From: Metabacillus endolithicus
GTDB taxonomy: Bacteria > Bacillota > Bacilli > Bacillales > Bacillaceae
DNA length: 64,000 bases
Direction of reading: 5' to 3'
Assembly: GCF_023078335.1 (NCBI RefSeq)
Contig: NZ_CP095550.1
Coordinates: 3,640,001 to 3,704,000 of the forward strand
Below, one piece after another: positions 47,146 through 57,536 of the stretch. How positions within the stretch are numbered: the stretch's first letter is position 1; the number at the start of each line of letters is the position of its first letter. A program made the position numbers and the translations under genes. The notes under the pieces are model-generated. The model was not told the DNA's origin. It worked only from the letters and a program-made list of their open reading frames with translations, and ran no database searches.

Positions 47146-47997
47146 ATGAAACTATGTTTTAATCAAGCTACTACATTAGAAAACTCTAATCTTGCAAAAG
47201 ACTTAGAGTATTGTGAAAAGCATGGCTATGATTTTATTGAAATTCGCACGATGGATAAGTTACCAGAATATTTACAAGATCGATCAATTAATGATTTAGC
47301 AAATTACTTTCGTTCAAACCATATTAAGCCTCTTGCGTTAAATGCTCTTGTTTTCTTTAACAATCGTGATGATGCTGGATATAAGGAAACAATCGAAGAA
47401 TATAAAAACATGCTGGAGGTAGCGGGGAAAATTGGTGCTCAATATGTAGTAGCTGTTCCTCTTGTAACAGAAACCAAAATTTTAAAAACAGATATTAAAG
47501 AAAGCTGTGTGGAAGTGCTAAAAGAATTATCTGATTTAGCAGAACCGTATGGTGTGAAAATAGCTCTAGAATTTGTCGGGCACCCACAATGTACAGTCAA
47601 TACATTTGGTCAAGCCTATGATATTGTGCAAACAGTTGATCGTCAAAATGTTGGCTTAGTATTAGATGCGTTCCACTTTCATGCAATGGGATCTGATATT
47701 GAGGATCTTAAAAATGCAGATGGTTCTAAAATCTTTATCTTTCATATAGACGATACAGAAGATTTTCCAATTGGCTTCTTAACAGATGAAGATCGTGTGT
47801 GGCCTGGGTTAGGAGCAATTGATTTAGACAGCATTATTACAATATTAAAAGAAAAAGAATATAATGGTCCTGCTTCCGTTGAGATCTTTAGACCAGAATA
47901 TTATCAATTAGATGCTGAAGAAGCAATTAAAACTGCAAAAGAAACAACATTGGAAGTTTTATCTAAATACTATGATATTGAGGTTGCTTCAAAATAA
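47146..47997 (+). CDS. iolI: 2-Keto-myo-inositol isomerase
   Basis: A 283-residue TIM-barrel isomerase of the IolI type (Bacillus 278). Metal-binding residues can be seen in [15 protein letters not shown] (Glu), [24 protein letters not shown] and [11 protein letters not shown]. It converts scyllo-inosose to the 1-keto isomer in D-chiro-inositol use. RBS gggagagg. It lies 28 bp after iolG and 36 bp before iolJ. Confidence 0.9.
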   Translation: MKLCFNQATTLENSNLAKDLEYCEKHGYDFIEIRTMDKLPEYLQDRSINDLANYFRSNHIKPLALNALVFFNNRDDAGYKETIEEYKNMLEVAGKIGAQYVVAVPLVTETKILKTDIKESCVEVLKELSDLAEPYGVKIALEFVGHPQCTVNTFGQAYDIVQTVDRQNVGLVLDAFHFHAMGSDIEDLKNADGSKIFIFHIDDTEDFPIGFLTDEDRVWPGLGAIDLDSIITILKEKEYNGPASVEIFRPEYYQLDAEEAIKTAKETTLEVLSKYYDIEVASK

Positions 47998-48032
47998 TAA
48001 GCTCTAAAAATTGGATAAGGGGGTGTATAAAA

Positions 48033-48908
48033 GTGGCTTTAGTTTCTATGGAACAAATGCTATTAATGGCGAAAGAAGGAAAGTATGCTGTAGGTCAATT
48101 TAACTTAAATAGTCTACAGTGGGCTCAAGCGATTTTACAGGCAGCAGAAGAAGAGCAATCTCCTGTTATTGTTGCTGCATCTGATCGACTTGTTGACTAT
48201 CTAGGTGGCTTTAAAACAATTGCTGCAATGGTAAAAGCGTTAATTGAAGAAATGTCAATTACAGTGCCGGTTGCTCTTCATTTGGATCATGGTATAAGTG
48301 TAGGAAGATGTAAAAAAGCAATTGATGCTGGTTTTACATCTGTAATGATTGATGGGTCACATTTTACTATTGAAGAAAATATTCAGATGACCAAGCAAGT
48401 GGTTGAATACGCACATGCTAGACTGGTTTCGGTTGAAGCTGAAGTAGGAACTGTTGGTGGAATGGAAGACGGTCTGGTTGGTGGAGTAAGATATGCAGAC
48501 CCAGACGAATGTGTTCAGCTTGTTGAAGAAACAGGGGTTGATGCACTAGCAGCAGCACTTGGATCGGTTCATGGCCCTTACCAAGGTGAGCCAAAACTGG
48601 GTTTTGCTGAAATGAAAATAATTTCTGAACTCACAGGTGTTCCGCTTGTTTTACACGGTGGTTCAGGAATACCACTTTATCAGATTCATCAGGCAATTGA
48701 GCTAGGGCATGCTAAAATTAATGTAAATACTGAGTGTTTACAAGCTTGGACTGAAGCGGTTCGTGATAAGTTAAATAGTGACTTAAACGTGTATGATCAT
48801 CGTGCTATTACGACCCCAGGTAAAGAAGCGATCGTAGAAACGGTTAAAGAAAAAATGAGAGAATTTCAATCAAGTGGAAAAGTGGTTGATGTTACTACTG
48901 GTATATAA
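48033..48908 (+). CDS. iolJ: 2-Deoxy-5-keto-gluconate 6-phosphate aldolase
   Basis: A 291-residue class II (zinc) fructose-bisphosphate aldolase-type enzyme. Zinc ligands lie in VALHLDHG near residue 85, [15 protein letters not shown] near residue 175, and LVLHGGSG near residue 207; the phosphate-site [11 protein letters not shown] is near residue 229. It splits the pathway intermediate into malonate semialdehyde and DHAP. GTG start with RBS aagggggtg. Last gene of iolG-I-J, followed by a terminator. IolJ is favoured over FbaA by context. Confidence 0.92.
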   Translation: MALVSMEQMLLMAKEGKYAVGQFNLNSLQWAQAILQAAEEEQSPVIVAASDRLVDYLGGFKTIAAMVKALIEEMSITVPVALHLDHGISVGRCKKAIDAGFTSVMIDGSHFTIEENIQMTKQVVEYAHARLVSVEAEVGTVGGMEDGLVGGVRYADPDECVQLVEETGVDALAAALGSVHGPYQGEPKLGFAEMKIISELTGVPLVLHGGSGIPLYQIHQAIELGHAKINVNTECLQAWTEAVRDKLNSDLNVYDHRAITTPGKEAIVETVKEKMREFQSSGKVVDVTTGI

Positions 48909-48950
48909 AAAAGAGGCTATTTTATTTTTAAAAGTAAAATAGCCTCTTTA
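48909..48950 (+). terminator. Terminator after iolJ
   Basis: aaagaggctattttattt pairs with agtaaaatagcctcttt, followed by T-rich sequence, right after the iolJ stop. Confidence 0.92.
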
Positions 48951-49163
48951 TTTATGACATACCCATTCTTCAGTGATTCACTCAAAATGAAATAATGTAT
49001 TCAACCTTATTACATGGTAAAATAAAAAGTATGGTCGAGCTTTAAATTAAATAAATTATAAAAAATCATTTAGAATAACTAGTATAATAATGAATTAATA
49101 ATGGTATTTTCGTTAGATTATATCTGCTACATTGTGTTTATCGAAGGTGAGTGAATTGAATAG

Positions 49164-50168
49164 ATGAAAATGAGTGATGTTGCCAAATTAGCCAACGTAT
49201 CACCTGCAACAGTTTCAAGAGTGTTAAGTAATCCTGACTTGGTTAGTAAGGAAACAAGAGAAAAAGTCATGGAAGTGATTAATAAAGTAAATTACAAGCC
49301 TCATATTGTAGCAAGGCAGTTTCGAACAAAAGAAACGAAGATTATTCTTGTTGTTGTGCCAGATATTACAAGCGCTTTCTTTTCAAGGGTTCTTCGTGGC
49401 ATAGAGCATGTTGCTGTTAAAAACGGTTATCAGGTTATATTAGGAGACACTGAAAACGATACAGATCGTGAGCTAGAATATATTAATTTATTGCTGCAGA
49501 AACAAGCAGATGGAATGGTTCTGTTAACGGCTAGACAAGATAAAGAAAAGCTAGAAGAGATTGCTGAGCATTTTCCGATGGTTTTAGCTTGTGAGTATAT
49601 GGATGGGTCAAATGTTCCAACTGTTTCAATTGATAATATTAGTAGTGCTAGGAAAGTGACTGAGCATCTAATTCAACAGGGGCATACTAAAATTGCCCAT
49701 ATAACTGGACCTATAAATGTAGTATTGGGGCGAGATCGATTAAGAGGCTTTCAGCAGGCAATGATGAGTCATGATTTAGAAATTGATTCGGCTTATATTC
49801 AAGAAGGGGATTTTACTTTTGAATCTGGTTATAACCAAATGTTAAAGTTATTAGCCTTAGAAGCTCCTCCTACAGCAGTTTTTGCTTTTAATGATGAAAT
49901 GGGAATGGGAGCAATAAAGGCAGTGAAAGATAGTAATCTTTTGGTACCAAATGATGTGGCTATTGTAGGGTTTGATAATATTAAAATGGCTTCCGTTATT
50001 GAGCCGAACTTAACGACGATTGATCAACCTAAGTATGAAATTGGTAAAAAAGCAATGGAATTATTACTAAATTTAATTAATGGTGAAGCACTTCAAAAGA
50101 AAAGGTTTGTTATGAAAGATGAATTGATTGTAAGGGAATCATCAGAGCTAGTAAAAAATATGCCATGA
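49164..50168 (+). CDS. LacI-family regulator (paralog 1)
   Basis: A 334-residue LacI/GalR-type repressor. The helix-turn-helix is MSDVAKLANVSPATVSRVL, with the hinge helix near residues 48-56 (YKPHIVARQFRTK). The periplasmic-binding-like effector domain starts near residue 60 (ILVVVPDITSAFFSRVLRGI) with PPTAVFAFNDEMGMGAIKA near residue 235. It is followed by a close paralog at 50372; the DNA-binding helices are nearly identical. It sits between iolJ and iolA, and ATCGAT-type operators surround it. The effector is presumably an inositol-related sugar, but this is inferred. A weak RBS (aaggtgag) precedes the ATG. Confidence 0.92.
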   Translation: MKMSDVAKLANVSPATVSRVLSNPDLVSKETREKVMEVINKVNYKPHIVARQFRTKETKIILVVVPDITSAFFSRVLRGIEHVAVKNGYQVILGDTENDTDRELEYINLLLQKQADGMVLLTARQDKEKLEEIAEHFPMVLACEYMDGSNVPTVSIDNISSARKVTEHLIQQGHTKIAHITGPINVVLGRDRLRGFQQAMMSHDLEIDSAYIQEGDFTFESGYNQMLKLLALEAPPTAVFAFNDEMGMGAIKAVKDSNLLVPNDVAIVGFDNIKMASVIEPNLTTIDQPKYEIGKKAMELLLNLINGEALQKKRFVMKDELIVRESSELVKNMP

Positions 50169-50196
50169 AGCATTTTTCTCATGGCTTGCTTTTGTT
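50162..50196 (+). terminator. Terminator overlapping the stop of LacI paralog 1
   Basis: gccatga / tcatggc with a 10-nt loop; the left arm contains the TGA stop. A T-rich stretch follows. Confidence 0.8.
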
Positions 50197-50267
50197 ATAT
50201 AAATACAATGAATAACGAAAATATGGACTAATCACTACACAAGAATAGTGATTCCTTTACAAAAAAA

Positions 50268-50281
50268 TGTAATCGATTACA
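50268..50281. promoter_or_regulatory. Perfect palindromic operator upstream of LacI paralog 2
   Basis: TGTAATCGATTACA is a perfect 14-bp palindrome, 90 bp before the second LacI gene. Likely site for auto- or cross-regulation by the two LacI proteins. Confidence 0.68.
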
Positions 50282-50371
50282 ATAACTTATTGATTAACAG
50301 GTATTAATTCTTCAATAAGTAAATAATTGGATTGGTGAAAACTGAATACTCTCTGAAGGTGAGCGGTCATA

Positions 50372-51394
50372 ATGAAAATGAACGATGTAGCTAAGTTGGC
50401 GAATGTTTCTCCAGCAACAGTGTCAAGGGTTATTTGTCATCCAGAGCTGGTGAGTGAGGAGACAAGGAGCAAGGTATTAGAGGTTATTAATCAAGTAAAC
50501 TACAAGCCTCATATCGTTGCAAGGCAATTTAGAACACAAAAAACAAGAAATATCCTCGTTGTTGTACCTGACATTACAAGTGCCTTTTTTTCGAAAGTGT
50601 TACGGGGGATTGAGCATGTTGCTCTAAAGAATGGGTATCAAGTGATATTAGGTGATACAGAGAACAATATTGAAAGAGAAAAGGATTATGTAGATTTGTT
50701 GTTGCAAAAACAAGTTGATGGAATGATATTATTAACAGCTAGACAAGATAAAGTAAGGTTGGAAGAACTTTCAACACAATTCCCTTTAGTACTTGCATGT
50801 GAATATATAGATGGACTAAATGTGCCAACCGTTTCAATCGATAATGTTAGTAGTGCTAGAAAGGCAACAGAGCACCTGATATCTTTAGGTCATACTAAAA
50901 TCGCTCATATATCAGGCTCTATAAATGTTATACTTAGTCGAGATCGCCTCCGTGGATTTAAGCAAGCGATGATGAGTCAAAACTTAGAGGTGGAATCTTC
51001 CTATATACAAGAAGGAGATTTTAAATTTGAATCAGGTTATCATCAAATGATGAAATTACTAGCATTAGAAGTACCTCCAACAGCCGTATTTGCTTTTAAT
51101 GATGAAATGGCCTTAGGAGCTATAAAAGCAGCAAAGGATAGTGGAGTAAACGTTCCGAATGACCTTGCTGTTGTTGGCTTTGACAATATTAAAATGTCTT
51201 CAATAAATGAACCATCAATCACAACGATTGATCAACCAAAGTATGAAATTGGTAAAAAGGCGATGGAAATCTTATTAAAGTTAATCAATAATCAGGAGCT
51301 GCACAATAAGAAAATTGTCTTTAAAGATGAGTTAATCGTTAGAGGATCCACTCGAAAAGAGATTGATGTGAAAGAGACTTTAGAAATGGTGTAA
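50372..51394 (+). CDS. LacI-family regulator (paralog 2)
   Basis: A 340-residue LacI-type repressor that is a tandem paralog of the protein encoded at 49164, with roughly three quarters of residues shared by eye. HTH: MNDVAKLANVSPATVSRVI. The effector domain is likewise conserved (LVVVPDITSAFFSKVLRGIEH). Differences lie in the hinge-proximal and C-terminal parts, with a C-terminal extension (KEIDVKETLEMV). Identical recognition helices imply shared operators, so the pair may respond to different ligands on the same sites. RBS gaaggtgag before the ATG; a perfect palindromic operator lies upstream and another just past its stop. Confidence 0.92.
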   Translation: MKMNDVAKLANVSPATVSRVICHPELVSEETRSKVLEVINQVNYKPHIVARQFRTQKTRNILVVVPDITSAFFSKVLRGIEHVALKNGYQVILGDTENNIEREKDYVDLLLQKQVDGMILLTARQDKVRLEELSTQFPLVLACEYIDGLNVPTVSIDNVSSARKATEHLISLGHTKIAHISGSINVILSRDRLRGFKQAMMSQNLEVESSYIQEGDFKFESGYHQMMKLLALEVPPTAVFAFNDEMALGAIKAAKDSGVNVPNDLAVVGFDNIKMSSINEPSITTIDQPKYEIGKKAMEILLKLINNQELHNKKIVFKDELIVRGSTRKEIDVKETLEMV

Positions 51395-51403
51395 ATTCGT
51401 AAA

Positions 51404-51417
51404 TGAAATCGATTTCT
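51404..51417. promoter_or_regulatory. LacI-type operator upstream of iolA (1)
   Basis: TGAAATCGATTTCT, one mismatch from a perfect palindrome, 10 bp after the stop of LacI paralog 2 and 357 bp before iolA. Together with 51625-51638 it could form a looped repression complex. Confidence 0.58.
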
Positions 51418-51624
51418 GAATTGATTTCATGTAAATGTGGAGACAGTGCAGGGCAAGTACATATCGATCAATAGACTAGTTAAGAATGTTAATGCTCTTA
51501 AAACCTAGAATAACAGTGAAATTTGGTGGAGAATTTAATGGAAAAAGTTATGGGAAAAGCGTTTACAAAAACATATTTTTCATTTAGAATAGGTCTTGTA
51601 GGAAAGAGTCTTTAAAGTTTTAAT

Positions 51625-51638
51625 TGAAATCGATTTCA
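51625..51638. promoter_or_regulatory. LacI-type operator upstream of iolA (2), perfect palindrome
   Basis: TGAAATCGATTTCA, perfect 14-bp palindrome, 123 bp before the iolA start. A possible -35 (TTGTTA) begins a few bases downstream, so it may touch the iolA promoter. Confidence 0.66.
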
Positions 51639-51699
51639 GTTAAGTTGTTATGCTACTTACGTTTTTTATACCTTATCTTAATTAACGAGATAAAGAGAA

Positions 51700-51713
51700 T
51701 GAAAACGATTAAC
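51700..51713. promoter_or_regulatory. cre-like element upstream of iolA
   Basis: TGAAAACGATTAAC matches the left part of the cre/LacI pattern but not the last two bases; 48 bp before iolA. Weak candidate. The rest of the 366-bp gap between LacI paralog 2 and iolA holds no gene. Confidence 0.4.
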
Positions 51714-51760
51714 GTAGCATGAAAGAATAGATTGTTGAAAAAAGGGAGGAGTATTTGATT

Positions 51761-53221
51761 ATGTCAAACACAGTAACAGTTGAAAATTTAAAAAACTATA
51801 TCGGTGGAAAATGGGTAGAATCTAATTCTGGTAAAACTGAAGTTGTTCCAAATCCAGCAACAGGTGAAGCGCTAGCTCATGTACCAATTTCTAGTCGTGA
51901 AGATTTAGATCATGCAGTTGAAGTAGCAGCAGAAGCGTTTAAATCATGGAGCAAAACAGCTGTACCTCGTAGAGCAAGAATCCTTTTTAAATATCAACAA
52001 TTACTTGTAGACAATTGGGATGAGCTAGCTCGCTTAGTAACGTTAGAAAATGGAAAAAGCTATAACGAAGCATATGGTGAGGTTCAACGTGGGATTGAAT
52101 GTGTTGAGTTTGCAGCAGGTGCTCCTACTTTAATGATGGGTAAGCAGCTTCCAGATATCGCGACAAATGTTGAATCTGGAATGTATCGTTATCCGATTGG
52201 TGTTATCGGTGGTATTTCACCATTTAACTTCCCAATGATGGTTCCTTGTTGGATGTTCCCATTAGCTATTGCATGTGGAAATACGTTTGTTTTAAAACCA
52301 TCTGAGCGTACACCATTACTCGCAAATCGTCTTGCTGAATTGTTTACAGAAGCTGGCCTTCCAGAAGGAGTATTTAATATCGTTCATGGTGCACATGATG
52401 TTGTGAATGGTTTACTTGAGCACCCACAAGTAAAGGGAATCTCATTCGTAGGTTCACAACCAGTTGCGGAATATGTTTATAAAACTGCTTCAAATCATGG
52501 CAAACGTGTTCAAGCACTTGCAGGAGCAAAAAATCACTCAATTGTTATGCCTGACGCAGACTTAGATAACGCAGTTAACCAAATTATGAATGCTGCTTAT
52601 GGTTCAGCTGGAGAACGTTGTATGGCTGCTGCGGTTGTTGTGGCTGTAGGCGAAATTGCAGATCCATTTATGGAAAAGTTGGTTGAAGCAGTTAGCGATA
52701 TTACAATCGGAAATGGTTTAGATGAAGGTATATTCCTTGGACCAGTTATTCGTGATTCTCATAAAGAAAAAACAGAAAAATACATTGAGCTTGGAGAAAA
52801 AGAAGGAGCTACATTGGTACGTGATGGACGTAAAGACGCAGCTGCGTCAGGTCAAGGTTACTTTGTAGGACCTACAATTTTTGATAATGTAAATACAGAA
52901 ATGACAATCTGGAAAGAGGAAATCTTTGCTCCAGTACTATCAGTTGTACGTGTAAATACTTTAGAGGAAGCAATTTCTTTAACAAATGAATCTGATTTTG
53001 CAAATGGTGCATGTATTTATACATCAAGTGGAAGCAATGTACGTCAATTCCGTGAAACAATTGATGCGGGTATGTTAGGTGTAAACTTAGGTGTTCCTGC
53101 TCCAATGGCGTTCTTCCCATTTTCTGGTTGGAAGAAATCATTCTATGGTGATCTTCATGCAAATGGTCCAGATGGCGTAGAGTTCTATACGCGTAAAAAA
53201 ATGGTAACAGCACGCTGGTAA
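51761..53221 (+). CDS. iolA: Malonate-/methylmalonate-semialdehyde dehydrogenase (CoA-acylating)
   Basis: A 486-residue aldehyde dehydrogenase that makes acetyl-CoA from malonate semialdehyde, the last step of inositol breakdown. Signatures are [20 protein letters not shown] near residue 145, the catalytic Cys in [11 protein letters not shown] near residue 284, [11 protein letters not shown] near residue 385 and [13 protein letters not shown] near residue 453. ATG at 51761 is chosen with RBS gggagg. Unlike B. subtilis it is not at the head of iolB-C-D-E; it is a separate unit behind the LacI pair and three operator-like sites. Confidence 0.93.
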   Translation: MSNTVTVENLKNYIGGKWVESNSGKTEVVPNPATGEALAHVPISSREDLDHAVEVAAEAFKSWSKTAVPRRARILFKYQQLLVDNWDELARLVTLENGKSYNEAYGEVQRGIECVEFAAGAPTLMMGKQLPDIATNVESGMYRYPIGVIGGISPFNFPMMVPCWMFPLAIACGNTFVLKPSERTPLLANRLAELFTEAGLPEGVFNIVHGAHDVVNGLLEHPQVKGISFVGSQPVAEYVYKTASNHGKRVQALAGAKNHSIVMPDADLDNAVNQIMNAAYGSAGERCMAAAVVVAVGEIADPFMEKLVEAVSDITIGNGLDEGIFLGPVIRDSHKEKTEKYIELGEKEGATLVRDGRKDAAASGQGYFVGPTIFDNVNTEMTIWKEEIFAPVLSVVRVNTLEEAISLTNESDFANGACIYTSSGSNVRQFRETIDAGMLGVNLGVPAPMAFFPFSGWKKSFYGDLHANGPDGVEFYTRKKMVTARW

Positions 53222-53232
53222 TATTATAGATT

Positions 53233-53312
53233 AAAAGGTTGAGAGGAGCAGTTACTCAATATGAAGTAATCGATTTCATTTTAATAGGACTGTTCCTTTA
53301 TCTCAACCTTTC
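53233..53312 (+). terminator. Long inverted repeat after iolA with a LacI-type operator in its loop
   Basis: aaaaggttgagaggagcagt pairs imperfectly with actgttcctttatctcaacctttt, followed by ctttttaaaa, a terminator-like form. The loop contains AGTAATCGATTTCA (53265-53278), one mismatch from the operator family. It may terminate iolA transcripts and also be an operator for the next gene. Confidence 0.7.
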
Positions 53313-53333
53313 TTTTTAAAACGGAGTGAGCCT

Positions 53334-53886
53334 TTGAGCAACTATAATTTCGTTAGGAACAACTGGATCTTTCTATTTGTATCTTTTACTCTTTGGTTTC
53401 CGCATTTTATCTATTTACCTGTATTAACTCCCTATATGGAGTTGTTGGGAAGCGAGTATATTTTCATTGGAATTGTTCTTAGTAGCTATGGTTTAATGCA
53501 GTTTTTATTTAGACTTCCAATAGGTATCTTTTCAGATCTAATGAAGCTTAGAAAACCATTCATGATCTTTGGTTTATTAATCGGGTCAATGAGTTGTGTT
53601 GTATTTGCTGTAACGGATAGTCTTGGTTGGGTTCTTTTGGGGCGATCTCTTGCAGGGATTGCAGCGGCAACTTGGGTTGTATTTACAGTCCTCTACTCAA
53701 GTTACTTTGCTGAAGATGAAGTACACCACGCGCATGTTTACTGGTCCACTTCTAGCTGGTTTTCTTAATTCAAGTTTCGGTATTTCAGCAGGCTTTTATT
53801 TTACGGGAATATTGGGCATTGTTGCTAGCTTTTTCTTAGTTTTATGGGGAAGCAATAAAAATGCTGAGATAAGTAAGGAGCATTAG
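53334..53886 (+). pseudogene. MFS permease remnant
   Basis: The first 138 codons, from a TTG with RBS ggagtgag, read as helices 1-4 of an MFS protein. They include the loop 2-3 region FRLPIGIFSDLMKLRKP. A frame change near 53735 leads to GPLLAGFLNSSFGISAGFYF, which belongs to helix 5, and the text stops after helix 6. The linking segment and the whole second half are missing. This is a real deletion product, not a simple sequencing slip. The intact gene may have carried an inositol-related sugar. Confidence 0.82.
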
Positions 53887-53932
53887 TTAGGAATAACAAT
53901 TAAATAAAATATGTAAAAAGGAGATGTTTGCA

Positions 53933-54814
53933 TTGCGTTTAGCATATGATCCATCACATTATCGTGATAACACAAATTTAAAAGATACAATTGATGCAGT
54001 TGCCCGATTAGGATATGAATACGTTGAGTTATCCCCACGTAAGGATTTTATTTGGTTTTATGAATACCCAAAGGTTGATAAACAAAAGATTAGAGATTTA
54101 AAGAGATATTGTTTGGATGCAGGGGTAAAAATTTCTTCTGTACTACCTGTTCAGCAATGGTCTTCACCAATTGAAGAAGAACGTCAAGCTGCTGTGAGAA
54201 ACTGGAAACGTTGTATTGAAATCACTTCTGACCTCGGAGTAGATTTAATGAACAGCGAATTTGCTGGTGACAAAAGCCGTCCGGTTGACAGCGAAGCAGC
54301 TTTTGTTAAATCGATGGATGAGTTAATGCCACTTTTTGAAAAAGAAGGGATTAAACTTAATTTACAATCTCACCCTAATGATTTTATTGAGTTAAATACA
54401 GAAGCTATCCAAATGATTCGCGCACTTGATAAAGATTGGATTAAACTCGTTTATTCTGTCGCACATGCTTTCTTTTATGATGATGGGATTGGTGATGTAG
54501 AGAAACACTTAGAAGAAGCAGGAGATTTACTTGCTCATGTTCTAATTGCAGATACTTTAAACCATAAAGCAGCATTTGGATTGCGTTATATTGTTAACCC
54601 GCCAAATGCAAATGTAACAATTCACCAGCATTTGAATCCTGGTGAAGGGGAAATAAACTTTGATGCGTTATATCGTAAACTAAGAGAAATGAAATTCAAT
54701 GGAATTGTAACAAACTCTGTATTTGCTTATCCTGATAAACCTGAATGGTCAAACGAACTAACTCTAAAATCTATAAAAGAGGGACTAAATTTAGTAGATA
54801 AGATTCGTAGTTAA
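53933..54814 (+). CDS. Sugar phosphate isomerase/epimerase-type TIM-barrel protein
   Basis: A 293-residue protein of the xylose-isomerase-like TIM-barrel family, related to IolE/IolI. It begins [13 protein letters not shown]. Metal-site-type segments are [25 protein letters not shown] and [14 protein letters not shown], and the end has [22 protein letters not shown] at 53933 is preferred because the aaaaggag RBS would overlap an ATG at 53924. It follows the MFS remnant and is the last gene of the inositol region; a role in epimerisation of an inositol or keto-inositol isomer is plausible, not shown. Confidence 0.85.
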   Translation: MRLAYDPSHYRDNTNLKDTIDAVARLGYEYVELSPRKDFIWFYEYPKVDKQKIRDLKRYCLDAGVKISSVLPVQQWSSPIEEERQAAVRNWKRCIEITSDLGVDLMNSEFAGDKSRPVDSEAAFVKSMDELMPLFEKEGIKLNLQSHPNDFIELNTEAIQMIRALDKDWIKLVYSVAHAFFYDDGIGDVEKHLEEAGDLLAHVLIADTLNHKAAFGLRYIVNPPNANVTIHQHLNPGEGEINFDALYRKLREMKFNGIVTNSVFAYPDKPEWSNELTLKSIKEGLNLVDKIRS

Positions 54815-54846
54815 ACTTGATATAATATGAGTTTTCTTAGTATGTT

Positions 54847-54886
54847 AAGCTTCAATTCTTTATTGAAAGAGTTGAAGCTATTTTTT
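54847..54886. terminator. Terminator after the isomerase gene
   Basis: aagcttcaa-tct / aga-gttgaagct with a T-run after it, 32 bp past the stop, facing the minus-strand gene at 54941. Confidence 0.88.
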
Positions 54887-54940
54887 GTATTTGATTATAA
54901 TGAACAACTTTATATGCAATTGTTATAAAAATGACCTACG

Positions 54941-56064
54941 TTAATGAGGAGATCTGCCAGTAGTAACCTTTACACTTGAAGATAAATTCACCAATATGCC
55001 TGCTGAGAACAGCATGAATACAAGTGACGAACCACCATAACTGATAAAAGGTAGAGTTATCCCAGTAATAGGGAGTAACCCTGAAACTGCTCCTAAATTA
55101 AATATTACTTATATCATGATTTGAAAAGTAAGACCAATAGCTAATAATTTAGGAAAAGCGTTTGTATGTTTCCTTGCATTAGATACCCCACGAAGCATGA
55201 TAAATAAATATAAAATCGTTACGAATAATAATCCAAATATGCCTAGTTCCTCCAAGATAACAGCCATAATAAAGTCTGTATGAGCTTCAGGAAGATATCC
55301 TAGCTTTTGGATACTATTACCTAAACCTCTTCCCAACACCCCTCCGGATTCAATTGCATAAAAGGACTGTATTAATTGGTATCCATCACCTAATTGGGTC
55401 ATCAAAAGGGTTTAGGAAGGACATTAGTCTTCGTAGACGATATGGTGCTGTTATAGCAAAAAAACTCACACCTACTAGTGCTGAACTGCCTAAAATAAAC
55501 AAGTGTATTTTCCTCACGCCAGAACATAAAAGAATAATACCACAGGTGAGAAGAATGGAAGTAGCTGTTCCTAAATCCGGTTGCTTTAGTACTAATAGAA
55601 AAACAGATGCCAAAACAAAAAGCGGAGGTAAAACCCCTCTATTAAAGTCATGCAGGTAAGTTTGTTTTTTAGCATAAATGTAGGCAAAGTAGATAGACAT
55701 TAGTAGTTTTACAGCTTCAGAGGCTGTATAACGAATATCCCAAGCTGAATCCATCTCTGAGAGTTATATCGCTCCACTCCAATACCTGGAATTAACACTA
55801 ACAATAACAACATAATTGAGAGCATGACGAATAAAGTACTAAGTTTTCCATACAATCGATAGGGTAAGATTGAATTAATAATAAAAACAATAGAACCTAT
55901 CAAAAACCACCGAAGTTGTTTTGAAAAGAAATAGGTAGGAGCTTGATATTTAATTATTCCTATTGGGTAACTCGCACTATAAACCATGATGGCCCGAACA
56001 TACATAACATAAGAAAAGCAAAAAATAATGGAAAATCTACTTTTCTAAAATATTTTAAGACCAT
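54941..56064 (-). pseudogene. FtsW/SpoVE-type SEDS protein, several frameshifts
   Basis: Pieces on the minus strand, ATG at 56064, give a SEDS glycosyltransferase of about 374 residues. In order: MVLKYFRKVDFPLFFAF, IMVYSASYP, SQRWIQLGIF, SEAVKLLMSIYFAYIYAKK, KQPDLGTATSILLTCG, APYRLRRLMSFLNPFDDP. These are followed by GDGYQLIQSFYAIESGG, LPEAHTDFIMAVILEELG and [17 protein letters not shown]. These blocks fit FtsW/SpoVE better than RodA. At least four single-base breaks (near 56000, 55750, 55395 and 55110) are needed. It could be a decayed paralog, since a functional ftsW is expected elsewhere, or a victim of sequencing errors. Family role: polymerising lipid II into peptidoglycan. Confidence 0.82.
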
Positions 56065-56103
56065 ATAAACACCTACATGTATCGGTTTTAATATGAATTC
56101 ATG

Positions 56104-57229
56104 CTAACTAAACATATATTTTCTTGTTCGAATGTTAACACTTAAAACTAATCCAATCGCAATCATATTGGTTAGCAGTGCACTTCCCCCATAACTCACA
56201 AACGGCAAATTTAATCCGGTAATTGGCATCATACCAATAGTCATTGCTATATTTTGAAATGTTTGAAAGCTTAATAGCCCAACAGTTCCTATACATATAT
56301 AAAATCCATAAACACTATTTGAATGGATAGCAATCTTGATAATTCGATACATTAATAAAAAGTACAAGCTAATAAAAATACTAGCTCCAATAAATCCAAA
56401 TTCTTCCCCGATAACAGAAAAAATGAAGTCTGTATGTGCTTCAGGTATTCTTCCACTTTGTACTTGTATTCCTTGGTTATACCCTGTTCCGGTAAGCTGG
56501 CCTGACCCTATACCTTGAATTGCTTGTATCAATTGATAACCAAAACTAGATGCATATTCATAGGGACTTGACCAGCCATATATCCGATCTAATTGGTGAG
56601 GTTTTATAATTTTGATAAATACACTAAAAAAATGATTGTGTAGGTAAACTAACAAAAAAATGAATCCCATAATATTAGCAGATAAAAAAAGGATCATGAG
56701 ATAGGAAATTCGTGAAACAATTAGTAAAGTATAGAATACAGCTCCGATGACTAGAGCAGACCCTAAATCAGGCTGAACTAGAATTAAATAGAAGGGGATA
56801 ATAGGTGATCGGTATACTAGCCTTAAATGAAAGTCTTTCGTTATCGGATTTATTTAAGATCGCTGCAGAGAATATGATTAAGAAAACCTTCATAAATTCA
56901 GAGGTACTGTAACTCAAAAAGCCTAAATTGATCCAACGTTGTGAACCATTTTTGTATGTACCGAAAAAATGGACGATAATTAACAAAAAGATACAAAATA
57001 CATATAAAGGTTTAGCCATTCTTTCAAGAAGTTCAAAATCAAATGAAGCCACACTTAACATGACAATTATTCCAATGACATACCATATTGCCTGTCTCTT
57101 CACAAAGTAAAAGGGATCATGTGTTTGATACTGACCCGAGCCACTATACACTGCCAACAAACTAAAAATAAATAATCCAAATAAGATAAATAATAAGTAG
57201 TAATCAATCTGGTTTTCTTGTTGTTTCAA
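56104..57229 (-). pseudogene. RodA/FtsW-type SEDS protein, one frameshift
   Basis: Two minus-strand frames give a SEDS protein of about 375 residues. N-terminal part: SLLAVYSGSGQ, GSQRWINLGFLSYSTSEFMK. C-terminal part: LVQPDLGSALVIGAV, GYQLIQAIQGIGSGQLTG, IPEAHTDFIFSVIGEEFG and GLNLPFVSYGGSALLTNM. The GSGxLxGxG loop and tail suit RodA. The break is near 56790. It lies just upstream of the SpoVE/FtsW-like gene in the same direction with a 39-bp gap, so the two form a tandem pair. The catalytic Asp of SEDS proteins would be in the EAHTDF block. Confidence 0.83.
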
Positions 57230-57400
57230 AACTATTCAAACCTTTTTTCATTAAACTATTACAATATTTTTTCTTGAAAGTAGATCGCCAAACAATAAGT
57301 AATGCTAGGCTAGTAATTAATGTAGATTCATAAAGTTGATCACAAAATGCAAGTAAGTGATGATCATAGAAAATAATAGACTATAAGCACGTTTCACTAT
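57230..57400. other. Intergenic DNA right of the SEDS pair
   Basis: No gene recognised. It probably carries the promoter of the minus-strand SEDS genes. Confidence 0.45.
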
Positions 57401-57458
57401 AAAAGGTTGTTGACAAAATGTCAACGAAATAGATTTACTTTTGTCAACAAACCTTTTT
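57401..57458. promoter_or_regulatory. Long inverted repeat built from TTGACAA-type half sites
   Basis: aaaaggttgttgacaaaa and ttttgtcaacaaacctttt form an 18-bp stem with one bulge; the left part also contains GTTGACAAAATGTCAAC (57409-57425), a short dyad of its own. It can be read as a terminator, as a T-run follows, or as an operator for the XRE regulator, since the same half site recurs at its promoter. Confidence 0.55.
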
Positions 57459-57536
57459 GAATTAATTGATTAAAGGTAAACATGAGCATCTTAACGATCA
57501 TTTTTTAGATTGCACTATAAAAAACTGGATTGTATG

